The notes under the pieces were generated by a model. That model was given only the letters and a program-made list of their open reading frames with translations, was not told the DNA's origin and made no database searches. The translations under genes were made by a program, and so were the position numbers. A DNA stretch of 64,000 nucleotides from Daphnia carinata (Eukaryota; Arthropoda; Branchiopoda; Diplostraca; Daphniidae): assembly GCF_022539665.2 (NCBI RefSeq), contig NC_081336.1, positions 2,542,001-2,606,000 of the forward strand. The letters run 5' to 3'. This document shows positions 39,183 to 58,247 of the stretch, one piece after another (the first letter of the stretch is position 1; each line of letters starts with the position of its first letter).

Positions 39183-41278
39183 TTATGTCAATCTGTGCTC
39201 AAACGCTAAGCAAAAGCCCTGATTTCCAGTGTTGGCTGAATCCACCGTGGCCGTTATCGTTTCATCGCCGTTCGTTCTGTAAAACATCCGGAACGGTTTC
39301 ACTGTACCTGAGACGGACACAACAACGAAAAAATTCAGCATTAGCCGGATGGTATTTTTATATAAACCAAGGGAATGTAATCACTCACTGCAAATAGTTT
39401 GAGACGATCCGGATTCGGATTCCTGGGCAAATACCGTTCCGCAAAAACGATCTCGAGGACGGACCGTACCGACAGTTGGATGACTCGTTCCTCCGGGGAA
39501 CAATAAGAAGTCGTTGTTGCATGACGTATCATCTATTGTTTGGCTTCTGGCCATATCCGTTCCAGAAATGCTGAACGCTTTAGCGGCCGATGTCTGGCAC
39601 TCCTGGATGCAGAGCACAGTGGCCACCTGTGCACTCGACTATTGGTACAAATATTTATTTCATTGCAAGGATTGATATGCAAATCACAGATAATATTTAC
39701 CTGTTTGTTGACCAATTCTGTCCGGAAACACATATAGTAATCCTGATTGGCAAGTTGACGAGTTGCTGTGCCACTGGCAACGTCCTTCCAATTGAACGTC
39801 ATAACCGAACCGATGGCCGTAGTGAAATACTGCAGACATTCACTGGGAGCTGAAAAAAAAGGGAAGTTACAGTTATAAGTCAGGAAATGTGGCATCATGA
39901 GATTTAAAATGGGACACACCAAGGTAATCCGAACCGCAAGGAAGCATAGAAATTTTGATTCTCCAGGTACGGGCCGCTGTTGAAGTACCGAAGGTAAAAA
40001 CAAGTTGGGAACTGGCGGCAGCAGGCGGAAGAGTCAAGTACACTTTATCATTGCAAAAAATATTGGAAATTAATTTGGAAAATGGATAAATGTTAGTTAA
40101 ACATTAGGTACTGTGTTGTCCGTCATTGTCTCCGCAAATGATGGGTACTTTGTTAATTGTTCCAGCAATCTGCAAACTGTCCACGTTACAAACAGACTGT
40201 GCGTTCGGTTGTGAAATTGAGAACGAAATAAAATCGAGGCTGAATTGAGGAGAAGAGGATTAAAACAAGCCTGTGGTAGAAGAAGCTAGAAAGAAATTAC
40301 CGTAATTGACAAGTGGTGACTCGTTGTTCTATTAATGTCCTGTCCATTTTCACGGTTAAACCGCAGGTGCTTTCCGAACTAACGGCCGCGGGAGCTTGCC
40401 AATACGTGTTGTTGAGCGTAACTAGAGCACCACACTTGCTGACCTCGTCTTGGGTAGTTGAAAGTGTTATCAGATCACAAAAACATCTGTTAGAAAATGG
40501 CTTACGTAAATTCGTAGAAAATAAGTTTACTCACTGACGCAACATGTTGTTGCCCTTCTGCAGTTGCCTCCTGTCTGTTATGTTCGCGTTTGTTTTTGCA
40601 ATAGAAATTTTAGAAAAAGAAATATGTAAAGGAGTTCTAGAAAAATCTTTTTTTAGTTATAAATACCGCTCGTCCTCCGTAGAACGAACAAACTGGCCCA
40701 GCGAGGCAAATTCCATCTTCTTCTCCATTTGATGACCCGCAAGGTTCGTAAGTTGCCAGAGGGTTTCTCATAGAGAAAAAAGAGTTTCCTTGAGTGTTGC
40801 CCTGTTTCTTTCCAGATTTACCAAGCAGTCTGCTAGATATTTCTTCCTCTGTTTTGTTAAAACCAAAAATGGCAAGGTCAATCTTTAAAAAAAATCTAAT
40901 TTAAGACAGGGCACTGCTATTTACCTAATTCATCTCTCACAGGTGTCGGTCCGAGTCTGCTCGATAATCGGGACCTTCCTTGTATGGGATCAAGCATACC
41001 ACCTCCACCGAAGTTATCTACCATTTAACCAACCCATTAACAATTTGTGTTAACTACAACGAACCTAATAGATCACGAAAATTGGTAACGGCACTCTTAC
41101 CGAGGTAATGTGGGCGATTTAACCAGTACGGCCTGAAAGCGTTAAAGTTCGTGTAGTAAAGTGAAGGCTGAGCTCCATAGTAATTGTGCCTTGGAATCCG
41201 TACAAGTTCACTTTGATTGAAAGCACTGTTTGTGGGAAGTTCGATTAAAAAGATGAGAACGATCAAGGGCAGCAGCAT
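39183..41278 (-). CDS. Secreted double-CUB protein, paralogue D
   Basis: Exons: 41278-41101, 41017-40925, 40848-40667, 40574-40535, 40448-40301, 40239-40112, 40042-39920, 39849-39701, 39638-39389, 39307-39183, giving 471 aa. The signal peptide is MLLPLIVLIFLIELPTNS. RPYWLNRPHYLG and DPIQGRSRLSSRLGP parallel gene B. The cluster motif is shortened to MRNPLATYEPC. The cysteine cluster is split by an intron (40575-40666) at the same GGRA/TGGNC site as in B. Domain 2 is more divergent (CIQECQTSAAKAFSISG; C-terminus GNQGFCLAFEHRLT). An open frame continues upstream of the ATG but lacks a better start. Confidence 0.88.
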
Positions 41279-41388
41279 TTTTCGAATATCAAATCGTGTA
41301 GTCTGCTGCTGCTGGACTCTACAGCCATCTATGACTTTCTGAGAAGAAAATGCGATGGGCTTCATCTTTAGTATTCCTTTTCGTCTTT

Positions 41389-41404
41389 CTCTCTCTCTCT
41401 CTCT
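41389..41404 (-). promoter_or_regulatory. (GA)8 tract upstream of CUB gene D
   Basis: On the gene's strand this is a run of eight GA repeats about 110 nt before the ATG. GA runs near arthropod promoters often bind GAGA-type factors; here it may equally be a simple repeat in the 5' UTR. Confidence 0.3.
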
Positions 41405-42465
41405 TGTGCTGTCTGTCTCTCCCTTTGCACTGCAGTTTTCTGTCAAAGAGTTGTCCGAATAACAATCCGGTTCTTGACATCCCATTATCCCAGACCGGTT
41501 AATACGATAGTATGGTAGCCACCGAGTCACGATCGATAGCACTAGGGTTTGATGACAAAAACATTACAAAAGTAGTAAGTGACAAATAATTTCCATGAGA
41601 AATCATTAGTTTATTGTATTATTTGCATGTTTGAAAAAAAAAAAACTATTACAATTTAGATCTCCCAACGTAGCCATCTTTAGCAAAGAATTTCTTGTGA
41701 TGTTTGTTGTTGTTTTACGACATATTGTTTTTCTTTCGATTTTCTTGAACGTGGCCCGTGTTCCACTTTGTGGAACTGGTAAGACGATCTTCTGATATCA
41801 AATGTCCTCAATTCACCGTTATACTTCGAGGTTACACCTTAGCTATATTTAAAATTGGCAGTTCTGTTTCGTTTTGTTGTTTCACATTTGGGCCTATAGT
41901 TTACAGAAACATTTCGTTTAATTAAACGTGGGAATGACATGTTAATGACACAAGTAAATGTTTGTTAAACCAGTTGTCAACTTCTTGTTTATGAATTTTT
42001 TTGCATATAACAATGTTGGAACCCTACGAATTTCCTGATTTTACTGTTTTAATTACACGATTGACGTGAGCTGTCGAACCGTTGAAATTATCCGGTAAAA
42101 TCTTTCTGGTTAGTTTATCAGACATGTTGTTGGAGTACAGTTTTCCATAATTTCTTCCTATTCAGACAGGTCCAATGTCCGGCTGTCGTGTTACAGTGAT
42201 CGGATTAGGGTGAATCGCGTTCGTGAGATGCTGTGTACAGCTGGAAAACTGGTGGTCCCGGTTACAAAGCTTAATCAACTGTAAGCAAATTGACATCACG
42301 TGAGAACCGTAATACCACCGTCAGAATGGCCTTGACTTTCTGGTAGGAGGAAATCCGCATGGATAGACTGATTAACATTTCCCATTGTAAAGATATTGGA
42401 GAGGTAAATGCAGAGCAATTTCTGGGAAATTGCATCAGGGGCGTCTACATGGCACCCAATCCGGA
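41405..42465. other. Intergenic
   Basis: About 1.06 kb with no supportable coding region; upstream flank of CUB gene D. Confidence 0.45.
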
Positions 42466-42823
42466 TTAGATTTCTTCTGCTACTTTTGAGGTTGCTTCTA
42501 GAATATGCTGCATTCAGGTTAAATAATTGACACAAATACTGGATTGGTCTTGATTTCCGTGTCAGTGAAACTCCCGAATAGAAGTCTTACCAGCATTGAC
42601 GTCTTTTTACCGTAGTGAGATCGTTGACGCACATTGGAATGAAAAGATGCACCTTGCCAAAAGTGTTTCGCGTGAAAAAGACACAGCAAAAATACAAGAA
42701 AATCAAGGTTAACAAATAAATATGCTCACCCAACACGTTGGATTGTTTTAGCACTTGCTCACGTTCTTGTCCGTCGCCATTGTCTGGTATTCTTCCAGCT
42801 GGTAGCTGGGTCTTCGGTGCCAT
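42466..42823 (-). CDS. Small three-exon protein, unrecognised
   Basis: I do not recognise this protein. Exons 42823-42730, 42652-42591 and 42507-42466 join in phase (1, then 0) through introns of 77 and 83 nt with GT-AG ends, giving 65 aa. The start has a good context (aaagATGG). The peptide starts MAPKTQLPAGRIPDNGDGQE, is hydrophilic and basic in the middle (SNVRQRSHYGKK) and ends in ILEATSKVAEEI. It has no signal peptide or cysteines. The intron sizes match the rest of the window, which favours a real gene, but three short frames could agree by chance. Confidence 0.4.
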
Positions 42824-43611
42824 CTTTCTTTGTTTTTAATAATGGATGGAAAGATGAGTTCAGCTTTTTTCTTTTTGCTAAAGCGGCCCATCCAAAGAAA
42901 AGTTCCTAACAAGTCTGTGGAATTTTTTCATTCATTTTTCACTACAAAAAAAAAAAAAAAATGTAGAATGACAAGTTTTTTGCTGTTGGTTAAGTTATAA
43001 AAAGGATTCAAAGGAAATTACAAAAAATTGTAGGTACAAAGAAAATATTTTGAAAATTTCAAGAATATTCAGGTTGTGTTTGCAAAATTTAACGCGATTT
43101 GTCCAGCAAAATGTGCGACGCAAAACGTCATTGCGAGTTATCGCCTTCCATTTTAATATGGGAATTCAGATTAAAGAGATTATTGGCACCCTTGGACGGA
43201 TCGAGCGCAAAACCGCCATTTGATACCACCATCCGTTTATGTCTCATCATTTTAAGCGCGCCAATCGATGATTCAAGTCATTAGGTATTTATAAGACGTG
43301 ACAACCTGATCACAAGTATTCATTTCTGCTCATTTTATCGGCACACATCGTTAACAGTAACTTCATCGTGTCTTTTTGGGCATGAATTTGTGAAGGCAAC
43401 ACATCGACAAATAACAAAAGCAAGAGAGAAACAATTCTTATCGGCGTTTTTCCAATTCAATCCAAGGATAAGTGCAGTACGTCCGAATCAAAGAATTTTA
43501 TTGGAAGGTTTGGAATGTTTTATGCAATGTGTGATGTTAAAGTATATATACCATATTGTAAAGGTTTTCATTTAGAAGTATACCAAGCAGCATTACAAAA
43601 AACAGTGAACT
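42824..43611. other. Promoter region between divergent genes
   Basis: 788 bp between the mini-gene (-) and coronin (+). No coding region is supported. Confidence 0.45.
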
Positions 43612-46247
<2,636 letters not shown>

Positions 46248-46745
46248 TCGTGAATGGTGTTAGCATTTATCTTTAGTGCAACATTTTTCTAAGTCTACAT
46301 AAATTATTTTATATTTAATCAATTATTTCTTGCGATTCCACAGTGCAAAAGCCAATCTAAAATATATATTCGATCTCCATAAAGCACATTGCATCAACAA
46401 AATAGTAACGAAGTCGAAACAGAGAACTCCATGGAAGGGTCAAAAGTCAAAGTTGAGTGCTGAGTCTGATGATCAACCAGATGGTTTACATCAGCTCTCA
46501 AAGAGGCTGAAAAATGTGGTTTGTAAACGTCACGCATGTATTGAATTTCAAGTGCAGTCTTGGGTTCAATAACAAGAAAAAAACCCATGCAGCTCAGCAC
46601 CCGTCTGGCACGACGCAACACTCCACGAGGATCCTTTCCTATCAAAGAAAGTGTATCATTGCTGGTTTCTTGCTGTGTACAGACAGTCTGATTTGAATTT
46701 CCATCCAAAATACTTTCTTTTTGTGCCGTTTTTGTGTCGAGTGAA
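46248..46745. other. Intergenic, with an unexplained antisense frame
   Basis: 498 bp between coronin and the protease. The minus strand holds a 123-codon frame (46765-46394) overlapping the protease start codon; it has no recognised domain and is not called. Confidence 0.35.
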
Positions 46746-52861
<6,116 letters not shown>

Positions 52862-53353
52862 AAAACTAGACATCATCCTTTTTGCCTGCTAATTCACATT
52901 TCTTCTGTATTTCTCATATTTTCGTACCAAGTATTTTTTATCGAAGCCTTTTTAAGAACTTGTAATTCTTTGTTTTTGCTACAGAATCTTATTTAATCCC
53001 TCGTTGTTTCCATTGCTATCCATTTTTCTGACGAGAACATCTCCTTTCTTTCCAAAGTATGCAAATGTTCTTTTGTTGCCATTAAAAATGTGCCAAATGA
53101 TTCATTGGAGTGGAAAAAGAAGTACAGTTTATGTTTGGGGCCCATCGCGGGGGTAATGATTTGAAAATCATTTGCTATTAACCAAACTAAAACAAAAAAA
53201 AATGTGTTTTGCATGTTTTTCTACGTTTGGTTGGTTTCTGCTTTGTTTTCAAACCCTTCCTCTCGATGGGAGAACCCTTATTGGCCCTTACGGGCAGTAG
53301 AATCTTGTTATTTAGGGTCGGAACCGTGCCGAAGTCAGCAGTCGTAGGAGACA
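52862..53353. other. Intergenic
   Basis: 3' flank of the protease gene and 5' region of the next small gene; no other coding region is supported. Confidence 0.45.
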
Positions 53354-53715
53354 ATGGAGACATCGGAAACATCGGAGACATCGTTACTGTTCAACTACGA
53401 CCCTGAGATACCAACTAACTTTGTAAGTTATATTCAGTGTTCTGTATCAGTCAGCATATAAGAAAGAGTGAACTGCAATGGGGCCCTTGTGTTGGAGAAA
53501 TATCCGTATTAGCCGCTATGTGTAGGTGTGTGCCTACTTTCAACTGTTATTTTCTTTATTTTTTACGTTACGTCAGGATATAGTGGAGCTGATGGATCAG
53601 ATCAGTTCCTTCCCTGATGAAAAACGGTAAGAAATGGATTTCTTTTGTGTTGCCACAAGTAATATTTTGTTGTATCTTTTTCAATCACAGTAGACCACTA
53701 GCCCTACGGAAATAG
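53354..53715 (+). CDS. 47-residue protein from three exons, unrecognised
   Basis: Exons 53354-53422, 53577-53626 and 53691-53715 join with matching phases (0, then 2) and GT-AG introns of 154 and 64 nt. The peptide starts METSETSETSLLFNYDPEIP, continues through a short acidic helix-like part (DIVELMDQISSFPDEK) and ends in a basic RRPLALRK tail. It has no signal peptide. The composition is protein-like. It may be a true short protein, or the end of a longer transcript whose upstream exons I cannot see; a stop lies just before the ATG in frame. Confidence 0.45.
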
Positions 53716-54083
53716 ACAGGCGGAACAATGACAACCTTTTCCTGCTTTGACCCGGATAAGTAAAGATCGACAGTATCGCTCATAAGAGGCTTGTCGGCTG
53801 CATGGGAGGAAATGGGAAAAGGGATTGGGTGCGAAGACATATGCATTGATTCAGCTGAAAAAAGACTAACGCTGAACCTTGTAGATCTTATCATGGTATT
53901 TTAAATATTTCTTACGTTAGTCCAGTCAAGCACTTAGCGAAACGAGAATGTGTGATAAAGTGATGTTCTGTAATTATTAGAGTCTGTAGGTGTACAACCT
54001 ACGAGGATGATATATTAACATCCTTGGGGATCACTGCACCAGTATAGCAAGTTGGGAAGGTGAACATGTAGTCTTCGCATCAT
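53716..54083. other. Intergenic
   Basis: No supportable gene between the 47-aa gene and the relic that follows. Confidence 0.4.
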
Positions 54084-54512
54084 ATGTCATTTCATTTCTT
54101 GGCATTTTCTCTGCGACGCATGTTACGGCATTCGTCTAAAATTCATGAAGACTTTAAAAAGCTTGCTGTTCAGGAGCTTGCATGGACCACTTTTGCTGAT
54201 TCTTCTGAATCATTGAATGACAAATAAAATAATAACAGGCTTGGTGAATCCTGTGGAATAAACGTCACTCCGAGATATCTTCCTTGGATGGCCGCTAAAC
54301 CGCTGGATGTTAGGGTACGATATCTCATCTTCTGTAATAACAATAGTAACCGAAATTAATTAAATTTTACCCAATTATGCAAGATCGAATACCTTCCGAA
54401 AACAAGGAGATGCCGGCAGAGCGAAGAATCCTTGGATCGATGTAGCGGAATGCAAGAAACAAAATATTTGTTACGTAATAGACCTCGACAAGTATCTTCG
54501 AGAGGAAACTAG
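54084..54512 (+). pseudogene. Probable gene relic with one in-frame stop
   Basis: From an ATG at 54084 one frame reads MSFHFLAFSLRRMLRHSSK, resembling a mitochondrial presequence, then IHEDFKKLAVQELAW to SESLNDK. It meets TAA at 54225-54227, then stays open in the same frame (NNRLGESCGINVTPRYLPW) to a donor after 54314. A 69-nt GT-AG intron joins it in phase to 54384-54512 (IEYLPKTRRCRQSEESLDR onward). Coding-like sequence on both sides of a single stop suggests a gene disabled by one nonsense change, a sequencing error, or a short protein ending at 54227. I do not recognise the family. Confidence 0.35.
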
Positions 54513-55425
54513 AGCTTCACGGCATGAAACAACGCACCGTTATGACATCTAATGTAAGTCTTCAATTTTAAACACGTTTTACTATGGGCGTAGAGAGTAG
54601 CTTTGAATTATGGCCGAAACAAGATACTAAACAAGTTTCTCAAATCTCCGTTCGATGATTATTGCACTAGTACTACGGTAAACGCTGCATTACTTGCATG
54701 TGTCTTATTAAAATAGTTACATCACATTCTCGTTGTATGTTCAGTAAAGCTTAACGAGACCATATCATTCCTACGGCTGTCACGCGAAATGTCACACATG
54801 AAAAGAGCCTTGATTAGTATTGTATTCGGTTCATATCATTTTAAAACGGATATAATTATTGCTGCTCCGGTTACGGATCCCTGGGATATGATATTGCCAG
54901 TTATTGCTTTTAGTTTGCTAGTTGTATTGCGTTTAGAAAGGCAAAAGCCCGTCAAGTAGATATTGTTCTTCTCCAATTGTGCTGCTTTAGTTACCCTAGT
55001 GACATATCGTTCATTCTCACAAAAACAGATTTAAAAGTTTTGCCTGCACATCAAACGTGTGTATAGATATATCGATCGCAACCAGAAAATCAATAATAAT
55101 GACACTATAAATTACGATACAAAAATAACAGCAATTTGATGTTGGTTGTTTTGGCCTGTTGTTTACACACTTTGAATACGGATAGAAAATGGAAAGCGAC
55201 ATAACAATGCTAGTTTAACAATTACCTACTAACATCTGATGCATAAACAAAAGGAAAAAGAGCAGCAGACATCAGCTGAATGCAATTTAAGATTCATTCT
55301 ACAGCGCTAATTTCGTTACCATTTATACTTTCCAGAGATCGCCCACACTCATTGCATAAATTAGCAAGAGGCTACTGCGTCCGCAATCCTAGGGGAAAAC
55401 ATTTTGTGGCGGTAAAACAATTTTC
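54513..55425. other. Intergenic
   Basis: About 0.9 kb, AT-rich, no supportable gene; 3' flank of the GPCR gene. Confidence 0.45.
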
Positions 55426-56696
55426 CTAATTCTTTTGAATATGCATATTACATTTGTTTGCTAATTTACGGATGATGTGATAAAAGGCCCGCCGGAAATC
55501 GTGGCAGCTGATCATGTACATGAGTGGATTGTAGATGCTATGCAGCATGAATATATCCCACATATAAGTCCACAAGAGCAGAAAAGTATCACAATTAGCA
55601 CCGAGTCGAGTGCACCAATACGTGGCAATAGCAAAGCAAGATAAAGGAAATGTGCACAGCCAAAATGGTAGGACGTTAACGGACAAGTTGAATGCGGCCT
55701 GGACTTCCAGTCGATTCACTTTTGAAGCCGCCCGTTTCCCGTAAATTCGTTGAAAGTTGAACTGGTTGTCGGCAGTCGATTGAGCGTTTTCGTTGAGCGG
55801 TTGTGTTGCATTTTGCGTTGTGCCAGGAATATCCGCATTCATGAAGGTAACTCTTTCTGTTGATAATGTGTCCATGCCCATCGCTGTAAGAATTTTGGAA
55901 TTATTATTTTAGATGGAGAGTTTTAGGCTGGCTAAGTTTGTGAAAAAAACTTATGGAGAAGAAGATAATGGTTGCCAAGGAATTTCCAGAAAGTGCAATT
56001 ACCGGAATTGAAGTTTGATGGCCGAACGGAAGAGTTAACAAATCTGACTGTGACAGAAGGCTGGCGATAACTTGGTAAATATCGTCGAATAACGGCCTTT
56101 GATTCCACGAAGATTAAAACATGTAGCATAACACAAATCAAACCCAATGTCACGTCCCATGAAAGCATCAAATTCAAGTGACTCAAACTGAAAGTGCAGG
56201 CGGAAATGGATCGATAGCCCATCCATAACGGACTGGTAAAAATGGCAAATGTCAAAATAGACATCACAAAAATAATCATCACCACCATTGGAATTGTGAC
56301 AGTTTTCTTGTACCATTCATAACGAACTATCGACACGTAACGATCGATGGCTGTTAGTAGAAAACACTGTAGAAGAATCGAGTAATCCATTGGATAAAGT
56401 AAAACTAAAATTTGACATAGTTGTTGACTACGATAAAGGACGACAGTCAATTCCAGTGCGTATTCGAGCAAAGAGAGACACTCGAAGAACGAAATGGCAA
56501 TCCAGAAAATGTGACGCGGATAACGTAACTGTCTCGAAGTGCTCACTACTAAGATGACGATGCAATTCAGAAAAGCCCCTACAGCGATGACCAAGGTGCG
56601 ATAGAATTCCTGGCTGAATGAAAAATCTTGTTCCATGATCTGGAATTCAAACACGTTCAGCGATACATTTGTTGCAGGTGACGTAGGTTTGTCCAT
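55426..56696 (-). CDS. Orphan class A (rhodopsin-like) G protein-coupled receptor
   Basis: Seven-helix plasma membrane receptor; ligand unknown. Exons 56696-56003 and 55883-55426 join in phase 1, giving 383 aa. The N-terminus carries a sequon (NVS). Helices in order contain VIAVGAFLNCIVILVV (TM1), HIFWIAISFFECLSLLEYAL (TM2), CQILVLLYPMDYS to AIDRYVSIVRY (TM3 with the DRY motif), VVMIIFVMSILTFAIF (TM4), VTLGLICVMLHVLIFV (TM5), VNVLPFWLCTFPLSCFAIA (TM6) and SIYNPLMYMIS (TM7, an NPxxY variant). The TM3 Cys and a Cys in SACTF of loop 2 can form the usual disulfide. TM6 lacks the usual CWxP but has FWLCTFP. The long third cytosolic loop spans the exon junction. Peptide-receptor-like but not assignable. 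Confidence 0.88.
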
Positions 56697-57030
56697 TGTA
56701 TCGTAGTGACCATTGACTAGTAAAGTACCGTTTTCTTTTTTTATTACTAGGCTTCTTTATAACCACTTGTTTCCCATCGGTGGGACTGTCAGACGCGCAT
56801 GCGCGGCAATCGTTCGAATGCAGTGCACCGATGGACGAAATAAGAGATGATCCAGTGAACTATTTAACAATAGAGCAATTGACAATGACACAAACTTCAA
56901 TTTCTTTATATACTGTAGGTACGTGAAATTACGATTAAAGTTAGATGGGATTAATTCAATAATTGTTTTTTTGGTACTGCAATTTAGCTCCGAACCACAC
57001 AATTGTCGACATTGGCTGTAACCCGGTGAG
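56697..57030. other. Promoter region between divergent genes
   Basis: Short divergent region between the GPCR (-) and the next gene (+); nothing else is seen. Confidence 0.45.
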
Positions 57031-57698
57031 ATGATTAAACGCAGCAGTGAGATCAATCTTCTTGTTGATAGCTCTCACAAAATGAAACAAAACTTCGCAT
57101 CTCCAATACTCAAACGAAGTGTTGTACAAATGTGCGTTATGGCTAGCCAAATGAGCAGGAACTTGTCCCTGACGACCTTCTTTTACCTTTATATTCTTTG
57201 GGTGGTATGTTTAGGTAATATCTACGTCGACAAAGGGGCGTCTATAGGTCATAGACATTTACATTCTATACATTTTAAGAAAAATGATCGCCTATCCTCC
57301 ACACACTTACCTGTGTTCTTGCATTTGAGCTCCAGAATTTTTAGGGGCGTGGAACGAAAAATTAGAATTGAAATCCAATCGTGCACTGAACAAGCACAGC
57401 AAGTAGCTTATTTCCTTGCATCCTACGGGTTTATGCAGGTCAGTAAAAACCCGAGATTACGTACTTGGTTTAAGTGAGTTACCCGATCTTTAATTTTCTC
57501 TTTTCATTCCAATGCAGACCCACTACAGCTGTTTTCCAGAGTAAAACCACATTTGATTGGATAGATGAGCTTTCCCGAAGCTGTCTGAAAACGCTGCAAG
57601 AAAAAAGACAAGAGAGGATTTCGTTCCAGCGCTATCATCTCAACTGGCCAGTTGAAGTAAAGCTTAAACAGTTCAGGAGGGACTCGTCAACGCCGTGA
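57031..57698 (+). CDS. Unrecognised two-exon protein
   Basis: I do not recognise it. Exons 57031-57473 and 57518-57698 join with phase 2, giving up to 207 aa. The intron is only 44 nt, short for this window. The start is uncertain; later in-frame ATGs near 57079 and 57136 are possible, the last giving MASQMSRNLSLTTFFYLYIL, a signal- or anchor-like N-terminus. The C-terminal half looks well formed: RIFRGVERKIRIEIQSCTEQ, VAYFLASYGFM, FDWIDELSRSCLKTLQEKRQ and ending QFRRDSSTP, basic and helix-prone. An alternative donor at 57439 (CAGgtcagt) would truncate the protein soon after. An AATAAA follows 15 nt after the stop. Confidence 0.45.
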
Positions 57699-57712
57699 AC
57701 AAGGCGAGTATA

Positions 57713-57718
57713 AATAAA
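57713..57718 (+). terminator. Possible poly(A) signal
   Basis: AATAAA 15 nt after the stop of the preceding gene; close, but compact 3' UTRs are common here. Confidence 0.35.
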
Positions 57719-57773
57719 TGGATCTGAATAGATCTGATTAATAAGGATGGCTTTTCAGGGATTTAAAATTGAA

Positions 57774-58247
57774 TTATTTATTACCTTCAACATTAATTAC
57801 TAGTTTCCTATTCGTGTGTAGTGGATTATATAATTCATTGTAGAACTCTGTTTCTACTTTCTTAGAAACAGATGTTGACACATCCGTCGTATTATTTTTG
57901 GGTGGGCGTTGCGAAATGATTACATCCAAACTCGATGGATCGAACAATGACACGAGAAGCAATTGACCTTCAAAGTTTTTCGATTTTTTACAGTCTCAGG
58001 TAACTAAAAAGCTGTTAAGAGACATACGCTCTTTACTTAGCTTCCGTAAGATTTCAAAGTTAGCATGATTTGTAAGAACTGAGTGACAAGTGCTATTTTT
58101 GTCTGTTGCCTAGAGCAACCTGATCATTTCAAACAGCTCAATCAATGTCAAATAGCATTTACAAGAAGACGGGTAATACCGTGGGTAGGAATTTAAAGGT
58201 ACCTCCCGGAATCCCCAAGCACAACGTGCTAGTATTATCAATGCTCT
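57774..58247 (-). CDS. Partial unrecognised gene, 3' exons only
   Basis: Three coding-like blocks on the minus strand agree in phase: 58247(or 58245)-58163 (SIDNTSTLCLGIPGGTFKF and PTVLPVF), 58092-58037 (TCHSVLTNHANFEILRKL) and 57994-57774, ending KLVINVEGNK. Together they give about 120 residues with several cysteines and one sequon (NNTT). The second intron is only 42 nt with a weak acceptor, so the join is doubtful. No first exon with an ATG is found upstream. It may be a secreted-type protein or the remains of one. Confidence 0.35.
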
